Assembly: GCF_017347605.1 (NCBI RefSeq)
Contig: NZ_AP024484.1
Span: 124,001 to 188,000 of the forward strand
DNA: 64,000 nucleotides
Direction of reading: 5' to 3'
Source: Prevotella herbatica
GTDB lineage: Bacteria > Bacteroidota > Bacteroidia > Bacteroidales > Bacteroidaceae
Both the position numbers and the translations under genes were made by a program. This document shows positions 56,794-64,000 of this stretch, in pieces (position 1 is the stretch's first letter; every line of letters starts with the position of its first letter). The notes under the pieces were generated by a model, which worked only from the letters and a program-made list of their open reading frames with translations, ran no database searches and had not been told where the DNA came from.

Positions 56794-57282
56794 TTATTTG
56801 TTGAAAAGCAACCAAGCATCAGCATACATTGCACGAAGAGTATTGCGGTCCTTCACAGCATCAGTCTTTCCGTCAAAAGAAGCTGCAACTACACGATACA
56901 TATTTCTTTCACTGTTGTAAACAATTGAAGGATCATAACCAGCACTCTTAAGAGTACCTTGCAAACCTTCTGCATTTGCTTTCAATGAGAAAGAACCAAC
57001 AACAACTCCAAAGTTTTTCAATGCAGGACCACTGACAACAGTAACACTCTCTTGGCGAACTACTGCATTATCGGCATTATCAACAACAGTTGTCTGAGTG
57101 GCTGGCTTCTGCTCCAAAGGAGTAACGACAGGTGCAGAAGTCTGAGCTACGTCTGCTGACTGAGCCTGTTCTTGAGCCTTAGCTTTCTCATAAGCTTTTT
57201 TATAAGCGCTTTCACTTGATTTACAACTTGTAAACGCAAATGCTACACACAATCCTGCGCATAAAACCAAACTTTTTTTCAT
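56794..57282 (-). CDS. SPOR-domain lipoprotein
   Basis: 162 residues from the ATG at 57282; an upstream in-frame start at 57351 would bury the signal sequence. Lipoprotein signal MKKSLVLCAGLCVAFAFTSC. A low-complexity Ala/Gln linker (about 25-75) leads to a SPOR domain (about 88-162: FGVVVGSFSLKANAEGLQGTL; NMYRVVAASFDGK). SPOR domains bind denuded peptidoglycan at division sites. First gene of the ruvX-def-TPR run; a weak TAATTTCG -7 match lies upstream. Confidence 0.9.
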   Translation of the reverse strand: MKKSLVLCAGLCVAFAFTSCKSSESAYKKAYEKAKAQEQAQSADVAQTSAPVVTPLEQKPATQTTVVDNADNAVVRQESVTVVSGPALKNFGVVVGSFSLKANAEGLQGTLKSAGYDPSIVYNSERNMYRVVAASFDGKTDAVKDRNTLRAMYADAWLLFNK

Positions 57283-57431
57283 AATCTTTTTGTTTATTGA
57301 AATTAGACCTTTATTCATTAATATATCGTGCGAAATTACAAAATATATCACAAAAACGATTCAACAAACCGCATAAAGTTTGTTAAATCAAACAAATACG
57401 AGTCATTTAACAAAAAATGATATAAATTCTA

Positions 57432-57462
57432 TTGCTTACAAACAAAAGATTTATTATATTTG
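57432..57462 (+). promoter_or_regulatory. Promoter of the YtxH/holin-like trio
   Basis: TTG at 57432-57434, 20 bases, TATATTTG at 57455-57462. Leader to the ATG at 57531 is about 60 nt. Confidence 0.7.
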
Positions 57463-57530
57463 CCAATAAGATAAATTAATACAAAGGAAATTTATCGTAT
57501 AGATAGTTTAACAATAAAAATTACAAGATT

Positions 57531-57749
57531 ATGAAGACATTAGGTTATATCGGAGCATTCCTTGGTGGTGCTATCGCTGGTGCTGCTATTGGTCTCTTAG
57601 TTGCTCCTGAAAAAGGGACAGAAACTCGTTGTAAAATCACAGACGCTGTTGATGATTTTTGTAAGAAACACAACATCAAACTAACACGTAAGGAAGTTGA
57701 CGATCTTGTTGATGACATCAAGGACGCAGCTCCTGAAAACGCAGAATAA
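57531..57749 (+). CDS. YtxH-domain small membrane protein
   Basis: 72 residues. One Gly/Ala-rich helix (about 4-26, IGAFLGGAIAGAAIGLLVAP) then APEKGTETRCKI, the YtxH signature, and a charged helical tail. Members respond to envelope or general stress in some bacteria. It is the first gene of a three-gene transcript with the holin-like protein 6 bases downstream. Confidence 0.88.
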   Translation: MKTLGYIGAFLGGAIAGAAIGLLVAPEKGTETRCKITDAVDDFCKKHNIKLTRKEVDDLVDDIKDAAPENAE

Positions 57750-57755
57750 ATATTT

Positions 57756-58106
57756 ATGTTTTCTAACGACAGAAATATAGAAACGATTGGACAATTAGTA
57801 GAAATTATCAAGCACTACATCGGGCTTCAAAAAGAATATATGAAACTCGATGTAGTTGATAAAATTGTTCGATTACTAACTGCCTTAACAATATCTGCTA
57901 TAATTGTAGTATTGTTGATGCTAGCATTAATATATCTTAGTTTTGCATGTGCGTTTGCTCTAGCCACTATAGTAGGAAATGTAATGGCTTTCACTATTAT
58001 CGGCGGTGGATATGTTATAGCACTTATTTTATGTGTTAGCTTCCGTCATAAATGGATTGAGAAACCGCTTGTTAAATTTTTGGCAAACTTATTTTTAAAT
58101 AAATAA
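57756..58106 (+). CDS. Holin-like (phage holin superfamily) inner-membrane protein
   Basis: 116 residues with two membrane helices (about 40-65 and 68-95). The N-terminal IETIGQLVEIIKHYIGLQKEYMKLDVVDKI is amphipathic. The pattern matches the chromosomal phage-holin-like/YqjE family of Bacteroidetes, not a lysis cassette: no endolysin or phage gene is near. It shares one base with the next gene. Confidence 0.82.
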   Translation: MFSNDRNIETIGQLVEIIKHYIGLQKEYMKLDVVDKIVRLLTALTISAIIVVLLMLALIYLSFACAFALATIVGNVMAFTIIGGGYVIALILCVSFRHKWIEKPLVKFLANLFLNK

Positions 58107-58351
58107 TGGAGAATTTTTTTGAATATAAATCACTTGATGACATCAGAAGGCGCAAGGAGGCATTACGCCAACAACTTCTGGAGGACGACAAGAAGATTAA
58201 AAATCTATGGGATGAAATGTCACGTCCATCTGATTTGTTTTCCAAAAGTGCGTCTCCTTCAAAACGTATAACCGGATTAATAAATACCAGTGCCGCACTT
58301 TTTGACGGAGCAATACTCGGTTGGAAATTATATCGTAAATTCAGAAGATAA
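58106..58351 (+). CDS. Small hypothetical protein of the YtxH operon
   Basis: 81 residues. The N-terminal half is charged and helical (DDIRRRKEALRQQLLEDDKK), with a possible short hydrophobic stretch at 58-72 (TSAALFDGAILGWKL) and a basic end. TAATG overlap with the upstream stop shows translational coupling. Family not recognised; context suggests a partner of the YtxH and holin-like proteins. Confidence 0.75.
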   Translation: MENFFEYKSLDDIRRRKEALRQQLLEDDKKIKNLWDEMSRPSDLFSKSASPSKRITGLINTSAALFDGAILGWKLYRKFRR

Positions 58352-58373
58352 GTATTGGTTTGACTAATAGAAT

Positions 58374-59147
58374 TTACAGTATAATAATTTCTCCGTCAAA
58401 CCCGAACTTAACGGCTTTAGGCAAACGTTTATTTGCGATTTTGTCAAGTCCAATTGAATGAGTAAGATGCGTGAGATATGTTCTTTTTGCACCTAGTTTT
58501 TCAGAAAAAGCAATAGCATCACCGACCAACTGATGACTATGATGTGGTTTATCCCATCTCAATGCATTAACAACTAAAATTTCTATTCCTTTTAAATATT
58601 CTAATTCTTCATCATCAATGCTTTTCATATCTGTGATGTAGGCTAATTTCCCTATTCTAAATCCTAGAATAGACATAGTATCATGTTTAATTCTTATTGG
58701 CATTATATCTAAATCACCTATTCTAAATGTGTTATGCACATGAATAGTATTAAGATTTAACTTTGGAACACCAGGATAAAGTTTGTTCTCATTACCATCT
58801 GGAAAACAATACGGCATATTATTACGCAACCCTTTAGCAACATCTTCCTCACAATATATTTCTATATCACCAAATTGGCAATAAGGGCGCAAGTCATCAA
58901 GCCCAGCCACATGATCGTAATGAATATGAGTAATCAGCACTCCGTCAATCTTGCGAAAAGGTTGTTTTAGCATCTGTTCACGAAAGTCAGGACCACAATC
59001 TATCAACACTCTTGTAGATTCCGTTTCTACTAATGCAGATGTTCGCAAACGTTTATCATGACTATCATTGCTTTTACATACTTCGCAAGAACACCCTAGT
59101 ACAGGTACACCTTGCGATGTTCCAGTCCCAAGTAACGTTATTTTCAT
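58374..59147 (-). CDS. MBL-fold metal-dependent hydrolase, PhnP-like
   Basis: 257 residues, metallo-beta-lactamase fold. TLLGTGTSQGVPVLGCSCEVC at the start includes Cys residues seen in PhnP-type enzymes. The metal motif ITHIHYDHVAGLDDLRP lies near residue 74, and later His/Asp ligands in YITDMKS and YLTHLTHS. PhnP relatives cleave cyclic phosphodiesters; the substrate here is not established. Its ATG overlaps the murB stop (ATGA), so translation is coupled. Confidence 0.9.
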   Translation of the reverse strand: MKITLLGTGTSQGVPVLGCSCEVCKSNDSHDKRLRTSALVETESTRVLIDCGPDFREQMLKQPFRKIDGVLITHIHYDHVAGLDDLRPYCQFGDIEIYCEEDVAKGLRNNMPYCFPDGNENKLYPGVPKLNLNTIHVHNTFRIGDLDIMPIRIKHDTMSILGFRIGKLAYITDMKSIDDEELEYLKGIEILVVNALRWDKPHHSHQLVGDAIAFSEKLGAKRTYLTHLTHSIGLDKIANKRLPKAVKFGFDGEIIIL

Positions 59148-60157
59148 CGTATATTCACCTCCGGATTAATTTCTATACCAAACTTGTCAAACACATCATG
59201 CCTGATCGTATCGCAAAGTTTTATAATATCTTGCCCTGTAGCTCCACCACAATTTATGAGTACCAAAGCTTGTTTATCATGTACACCAGCATTACCGAGT
59301 CGCTTTCCTTTCCATCCACACTGCTCAATCATCCAACCAGCAGGAATCTTATACGAAGTCTTTGACACTTCATAATAAGGCATATTTGGATATTCAGCAT
59401 TCAGCTTCATAAACTTATCAACACCAACTATAGGATTCATAAAGAAACTTCCCGCATTGCCAGTAACCTTCGGATCAGGCAACTTAGCGTTTCGTATTTC
59501 TATAATTATATCCCGAAGTTCTTCAGCTGAAGGTTCCGGTATGTTACGTTCTGCTAGTTTAGCCCTTATATTGCCATAATCAAGTTTCGGCTTAAATGTG
59601 CGGTCCAATTTATAAGTGACATAAGTCATTAGATACTTATCCTTCCACTCATTTTTGAATTTACTCTGTCTATATTTATAACCACAGTCAGAATTATCAA
59701 ATTCAACAACATTACCTGTAGCTATTTCTACAGCTTCTATTTTGGCAATAATATCCTTTGCCTCTGCTCCGTATGCACCAATATTCTGAATTGCACTCGC
59801 TCCTACCTCACCGGGTATAAGTGACAGATTCTCAGCTCCATAATATCCATGTTCCACGCAATAAGCTACAACATCATCAAAAACTTCGCCCGAACCGCAA
59901 CGCAAAAGATATTCACCATTTACGCAACTAGTCTCAATACCATGAATATCAGAATGGACCACGTTACCTTTATAATCAGCTTTAAGCAAAAGATTGCTCC
60001 CACTTCCTATAATAAGGAAAGGTAAATTATCATTTGATATAATTACAGATACTTTTTGGGCTTCATCAATAGATGAATATTCTATAAACCTATTGCATTT
60101 GGCATCAATACCAAAAGTATTATGATTCAACAAACTGTAGTCTTTATAATCTTTCAT
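59144..60157 (-). CDS. murB: UDP-N-acetylenolpyruvylglucosamine reductase
   Basis: 337 residues from the ATG at 60157 (MKDYKDYSLLNHNTFGID); the earlier in-frame start at 60202 reaches into the upstream gene. FAD enzyme of peptidoglycan precursor synthesis. FAD-binding LPFLIIGSGSNLLL near residue 40 and LSLIPGEVGASAIQNIGAYG near 103. The active-site Ser is in GSFFMNP near 238 and Glu in NPEVNIR at the end. The layout is the E. coli-like type I. It starts 7 bases after the DUF4348 gene. Confidence 0.96.
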   Translation of the reverse strand: MKDYKDYSLLNHNTFGIDAKCNRFIEYSSIDEAQKVSVIISNDNLPFLIIGSGSNLLLKADYKGNVVHSDIHGIETSCVNGEYLLRCGSGEVFDDVVAYCVEHGYYGAENLSLIPGEVGASAIQNIGAYGAEAKDIIAKIEAVEIATGNVVEFDNSDCGYKYRQSKFKNEWKDKYLMTYVTYKLDRTFKPKLDYGNIRAKLAERNIPEPSAEELRDIIIEIRNAKLPDPKVTGNAGSFFMNPIVGVDKFMKLNAEYPNMPYYEVSKTSYKIPAGWMIEQCGWKGKRLGNAGVHDKQALVLINCGGATGQDIIKLCDTIRHDVFDKFGIEINPEVNIR

Positions 60158-60164
60158 AAGCAAT

Positions 60165-61022
60165 TTACATAGAAAGTTTTGTAAGCTTCCACTTTCCACC
60201 ACGTTTCTTGAATGTCAGTTCTGTTTCAAGACCATTTGCGATGCCTCTTACAACAAAAATCTTCTGATTACTTTCTGTATATTTCTGTCCGTAAATTATA
60301 TTATATATCAGTCCACTTGGCAGCTGGGGAGCGAAAGACGGCCATTGCTCTGGTGCCAAAGTGCCAGTCATAGTTCCAAAATCATCATCAGGATCTGGTC
60401 CTGTAAACATAAGTGGATCGTTTACACTATGAACCTGATATGCCGAATCAGCGACGAAATTCTGATAGAACTTCAAGAAAGACGCATTCATATTCTGATA
60501 CAACGGCTTATAGTTTATAGAAGTCATCATCCATTGGCCATTAATTCTGTTAAACAGATATTGCTTAACAAGTTGCTTCTTAAAATACACCTTTTCAACA
60601 ACAACATGATCAATAGAAGTATCTTTAACAACCTGCATCTGCTGTATGTTATCAAAGATCAACGTGTAAAAATCCTGACGCATAAAGAAGTTATCAATTT
60701 TCCATTGTCCCTTCTGTATATATTTCTTCACCTTTCCATCTCTATATATAGGTAGCGGGTAGTGAATACGCTTACGCTGCAACTTACGGTTAGCCGCAAA
60801 ATTAAAGAAAAAATCATCAAAAAGTTCATCTGCAGCCTTTGGCATAGGAGTATCAGAAATGATATTATTCAAAGTATCAGCAGACGTACTGTCAGCATCC
60901 TTTGTGCTTACAACTGCACTGTCAGCAGATGTAGACTTTTTATCAGTGCAACCTGTCGTAGAAAAGACAGCAACACAAATGATCATTACTACAATGAAAG
61001 ATAATATTAATTTTCTCATCAT
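60165..61022 (-). CDS. DUF4348 lipoprotein
   Basis: 285 residues. Lipoprotein signal (LILSFIVVMIICVAVFSTTGC, Cys near residue 25), a Ser/Thr/Asp-rich linker (about 28-55), then the DUF4348 domain (ADELFDDFFFNFAANRKLQRKRIHYPLP; WMMTSINYKPL; FKKRGGKWKLTKL). Function is unknown. It leads the operon with murB and the MBL gene. Promoter at 61063-61093. A second ATG three bases in is also possible. Confidence 0.88.
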   Translation of the reverse strand: MMRKLILSFIVVMIICVAVFSTTGCTDKKSTSADSAVVSTKDADSTSADTLNNIISDTPMPKAADELFDDFFFNFAANRKLQRKRIHYPLPIYRDGKVKKYIQKGQWKIDNFFMRQDFYTLIFDNIQQMQVVKDTSIDHVVVEKVYFKKQLVKQYLFNRINGQWMMTSINYKPLYQNMNASFLKFYQNFVADSAYQVHSVNDPLMFTGPDPDDDFGTMTGTLAPEQWPSFAPQLPSGLIYNIIYGQKYTESNQKIFVVRGIANGLETELTFKKRGGKWKLTKLSM

Positions 61023-61062
61023 TAATTCCTTTTACCTAACTAAATACTCTCAAATTTTCATG

Positions 61063-61093
61063 CAAAAATACAACTTTATTTCGATTGGCGCAA
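61063..61093 (-). promoter_or_regulatory. Promoter of DUF4348-murB-MBL
   Basis: Minus strand: TTG (61091-61093), 20 bases, TATTTTTG (61063-61070). Confidence 0.7.
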
Positions 61094-61258
61094 TAAAGTT
61101 AGAGAAAAATATAGATACCTTATAAATTTATTATTTCTGTATTTTCTATTTCCAATAAAATTACGTAACTTTGCAAACTAGTTAACACGTATGCTACGCC
61201 AAATTATCTGGATAGCATATCTGATTAAGCATTCAAAAGAATAAAAACGTTTTTAAAT

Positions 61259-62299
61259 ATGCTATTAGAGAAAATCGAATCACTTCTTAATGAAGTCAGT
61301 AGCCTTTCTGCAAAAAATACAGATGAAGTGGAGCAGCTTCGTCTAAAATATTTAAGCAAAAAGGGAGAAATCAATGCACTTATGTCTGATTTCCGCGATA
61401 TCGCCGCTGAACAAAAGAAAACTATTGGTGTCAAGATTAACGAACTTAAGCAGACTGCAACGGAAAAAATCAACAGCCTACGTGAACAGCTTACAGAGAC
61501 TGAAAGCCAGAGCGACGATATTGATTTGACACGTACAGCCTACCCTATTAAATTAGGGACACGCCATCCTTTGTCTATCGTAAAAAATGAGATAATAGAT
61601 ATTTTTCAACGTATGGGATTTGTTCTTGCTGACGGTCCAGAGATTGACGACGACAAGCATGTTTTTACAATGCTTAACTTCGCAGCTGATCATCCAGCAA
61701 GAGATATGCAAGATACATTCTTCATCGAGCAAAGCGACCCTAACGACGTAACAAAGAATATTCTTTTGCGTTCACACACTTCTGGTGACCAGAGTCACTT
61801 TATGGAGAAACACGAACCTCCTTTCCGAATTTTATGCCCAGGACGTGTATATCGTAATGAAGCCATAAGTGCCAGAGCACATTGTTTCTTCCATCAGGTT
61901 GAAGGTCTTTATGTTGACAAGAATGTTAACTTTACCGATTTAAAGCAGGTTTTACTTACTTTCGCACGTGAGATGTTTGGTCCTGATACCAAAATCCGTC
62001 TTCGTCCAAGCTATTTCCCATTTACAGAACCTAGTGCAGAAATGGATATTTCTTGTCATATTTGCGGTGGTAAAGGCTGTGGTTTCTGCAAACATACAGG
62101 TTGGGTTGAGATCCTAGGTTGCGGAATGGTAGATCCAAACGTTCTTGAAGCATGTGGCATAGACAGCAAGGTATACTCTGGTTATGCATTTGGTATGGGC
62201 GTAGAGCGAATAACAAATTTGAAATACAGAGTTAGCGATTTGCGTATGTTCTCAGAAAACGACACACGTTTCCTTAAAGAATTTGAGTCTGCAAATTAA
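61259..62299 (+). CDS. pheS: Phenylalanyl-tRNA synthetase alpha subunit
   Basis: 346 residues. N-terminal coiled coil (1-90, LNEVSSLSAKNTDEVEQLRLKYLSK), then class II catalytic core: HPLSIVKNEIIDIFQRMGF, LLRSHTSGDQSHFME near residue 165, RVYRNEAISARAHCFFHQVEGL near 200, and the C-terminal GMGVERITNLKY. The subunit works as an alpha2-beta2 enzyme; pheT is not in this window. A TAACTTTG box at 61166-61173 suggests a leader of about 80 nt. Confidence 0.97.
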   Translation: MLLEKIESLLNEVSSLSAKNTDEVEQLRLKYLSKKGEINALMSDFRDIAAEQKKTIGVKINELKQTATEKINSLREQLTETESQSDDIDLTRTAYPIKLGTRHPLSIVKNEIIDIFQRMGFVLADGPEIDDDKHVFTMLNFAADHPARDMQDTFFIEQSDPNDVTKNILLRSHTSGDQSHFMEKHEPPFRILCPGRVYRNEAISARAHCFFHQVEGLYVDKNVNFTDLKQVLLTFAREMFGPDTKIRLRPSYFPFTEPSAEMDISCHICGGKGCGFCKHTGWVEILGCGMVDPNVLEACGIDSKVYSGYAFGMGVERITNLKYRVSDLRMFSENDTRFLKEFESAN

Positions 62300-62320
62300 T
62301 CAGACATAAATATATAGATT

Positions 62321-62350
62321 AAGGTTGAAAGTAATTCTTTCAACCTTTTT
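62321..62350 (+). terminator. Terminator of pheS
   Basis: Stem aggttgaaag / ctttcaacct, five-base loop, T-run. Confidence 0.9.
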
Positions 62351-62399
62351 CATTTGAAATTAATTAGCGTTAAAAAAATTATCATAATATAGATATCGT

Positions 62400-63525
62400 T
62401 TTGTGTCATCATAACAAAATTATATCAACACTTCATCATAAACTATATAAACCGCTTTTTTTCGTGTTTTTAAGCTACAGAACTACTGTATTTCTCACAA
62501 AGCCCATAAACACTGGAAAAAACGATACGTAGCTAAGTTAATTTAACTTCGGTGAGCAACGTTATCTATTTCTGCTCATATATAATGTACGCGTATACAC
62601 GCGCGCACTTAGGGTTTTGAAAAATATAAGTGTCGAGGTGTCAACATAATGAATAACAATATTTTATCGACGAATTTAACTAATAAAAGTGACGGTAAAT
62701 TTACGGTCAAATTTCAAATTTTGCATACGTTCTATATAGAAATGCAACTGATTCCATATAGAAACGCAAACGTTTCTACGATGTTTCACCTTCTATTACT
62801 TCGTAAAACACAGTACATTTCTTCGTAAAACACACTGCAAAACATCGTAAAGCGTATCAAATTACTTCGTAAATCATGATGCGAAATGAAGATTTTTTCC
62901 ACCATATTTTTCCGACGAATAACCGACACTTAATTCGACCCCAAAAGAGTTCTAACAAGTTGATGCTCAATAGATAGACACTTCGACACTTGTTTTTACG
63001 AAAAACCCAGAGTGTGCACATACGTGCGCACGTGTATTATAATGTGCAGCCCCAAGTATTTAAAACTTTGGCTAACAGTCTAATCCAAATCTGATTGCAT
63101 GGACAAAAATTTTGAAGTATCTTTGCAAAGAATTCAGTGGAATTCAGCAGAATAGTTAAACAAGCTTGAAAATTCTGTTCTCGTTTACTGAATCCATTAC
63201 ACATCCTCAGTTCCTCAGATACAGCTAACGGTTCTTTGACAAATTCACACATAAAAGACATTCCATCCTTAAAACCACGCAAGTTATCGTGGCTAGAGAA
63301 TAGCTTGTTGTAGCAAAATCCAGCAAGCTACATCTTGTTATCCCTCTGTTTATGGGTTTTATGAGAGATGCCGTAGCTCCATAGATAAAGAAACGAAAGA
63401 AATTATGGAAGAAGAAAGTGCTACGTATTAAGAGACGATCTAATTTGATATGATATTCTTGCCTCTTACAAAAATATATACGGTCTAGTCTTTAAAAAGC
63501 AAATACAGTGTAGTGAATTATGTAA
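62400..63525. repeat. Dispersed fold-back repeat, copy 3
   Basis: Third copy, between convergent pheS and ilvC. Core about 62561-63249, close to copy 2. It has a 24-base left alternating tract (62585-62608) and a 26-base right one (63012-63037), the ctatatag palindrome region (62728-62770, degenerate), four units related to ttcgtaaaacgcactgca, a promoter (63095-63125) and the boxA-like site (63230-63241). Outer arms are inverted repeats of each other (for example caaagcccataaaca-like text on both sides) but shorter and more diverged than in copy 2. Ends are approximate. The remaining 63526-63774 shows no gene. Confidence 0.82.
63095..63125 (+). promoter_or_regulatory. Conserved promoter inside repeat copy 3
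   Basis: TTG at 63095-63097, 20 bases, TATCTTTG at 63118-63125, as in the other two copies. Confidence 0.6.
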
Positions 63526-63774
63526 ATCACAAGAAAATTAACATTCCTCACCATTTTCCTTAGGTCATCAAAATAGTTCAACAAAGTCGTAATTCTAAAA
63601 ATAGCGTACTGCATTTTTCCATTGACACGTTATCCCTATTATCTAATAGCATAGGATGGGAAGCATAAGAAAGAATATGAAGGTCAATTAATCAAAAGAT
63701 TTTCCACAGAATTTAAAAAGGGAAATCTCCCTCACAGGAAACTCCCCCTTACAACATTATGTACGAGAAAAAAA

Positions 63775-64000
63775 TTAACTATTTTCTGGACGAAGTTTAC
63801 GAACTGTATTTCCAGCCTGCCACATTTCCTTATTGCGCATAGCTTCCAATTCAGCGTTTAACTTCTCTCGATAATCAGACATTGAATTCTTATCAATAGA
63901 AATCTGAGCCTCATTACCTGTCTTAACACTAAGATACAACCATTCCATAACTGGTTTAATAGCCTCACGGAAACGAGGTGCCCAATCTAAAGCACCACGC
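63775..64000 (-). CDS. ilvC: Ketol-acid reductoisomerase, C-terminal fragment
   Basis: The gene enters from the right edge; the last 75 codons are here and end in TAA at 63775. The peptide includes LDWAPRFREAIKPVMEWLY, SDYREKLNAELEAM and ends VRKLRPENS, which is the IlvC C-terminus of Bacteroidales. The enzyme makes dihydroxy acids in valine and isoleucine synthesis. Confidence 0.85.
   Translation of the reverse strand, partial: RGALDWAPRFREAIKPVMEWLYLSVKTGNEAQISIDKNSMSDYREKLNAELEAMRNKEMWQAGNTVRKLRPENS

Noticed and set aside
57756..58106. Phage remnant suggested by the holin-like gene
   Set aside because: No endolysin, structural gene, integrase or att site nearby; this is a normal chromosomal family in the Bacteroidetes.

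Overview
The window is chromosomal DNA from a member of the Bacteroidetes, most likely order Bacteroidales and Prevotella-like. The DNA is AT-rich. Many genes are preceded by the Bacteroidetes sigma factor pattern TTTG-N19/20-TAnnTTTG. Products typical of the group are present: SurA/PpiD-type foldase, DUF4105, DUF1573, DUF4348, DUF1593, propeller sensors fused to AraC, and the short archaeal-type ProS. No rRNA, tRNA, CRISPR array, transposase or prophage was recognised.

Layout. 1-2.3 kb: start of a D-2-hydroxyacid dehydrogenase gene, rarA, and an unrecognised acidic protein. 2.4-3.45 kb: repeat copy 1. 3.5-9.1 kb: envelope cluster (outer-membrane barrel, LptC, CorC/HlyC-like protein, PpiD-like foldase). 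9.1-15.2 kb: DUF4105 protein, alkaline-phosphatase-fold protein, secA. 15.3-18 kb: two small proteins and aspS. 18.1-25 kb: a propeller/AraC membrane regulator with no kinase, a UvrD/PcrA helicase, mtgA, an OmpA lipoprotein. 25.2-27.3 kb: proS and DUF1573. 27.6-31.1 kb: GDP-fucose operon manC-gmd-fcl. 31.2-34.1 kb: xylBA. 34.6-35.8 kb: repeat copy 2. 35.9-39.8 kb: DUF1593 protein and a TonB-dependent receptor. 39.9-43.7 kb: metA, U32 peptidase and zinc-ribbon membrane protein. 44-50.2 kb: M13 peptidase, ABC-F protein, and tex on the opposite strand. 50.2-57.3 kb: translation and housekeeping genes (SPOR protein, ruvX, def, TPR protein, thrS, infC, rpmI, rplT). 57.5-61 kb: YtxH/holin-like trio, then DUF4348-murB-MBL. 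61.2-62.3 kb: pheS. 62.4-63.5 kb: repeat copy 3. 63.8-64 kb: the 3' end of ilvC.

The most unusual content is a family of about 1.0-1.2 kb non-coding elements, present three times in 64 kb and always between genes. Each has a conserved core of about 690 bp. The best preserved copy has roughly 145 bp terminal inverted repeats and further nested inverted repeats, so the element is close to one large fold-back structure. Every core carries a perfectly spaced Bacteroidetes promoter (TTG-N20-TATCTTTG). About 105 nt downstream is a conserved stretch resembling an rRNA-leader boxA. Each core also has alternating purine-pyrimidine tracts whose alternation is conserved better than their sequence. I see no transposase and no convincing ORF in any copy. 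Candidate explanations are a MITE-like non-autonomous element or a dispersed small-RNA/leader family; neither could be tested here.

Other points worth checking are the kinase-less propeller/AraC regulator, a 40-bp duplication containing the metA promoter, an in-frame coding-like tail after the infC stop, a possibly leaderless GTG-start mRNA, and head-on overlapping promoters between rarA and its neighbour.
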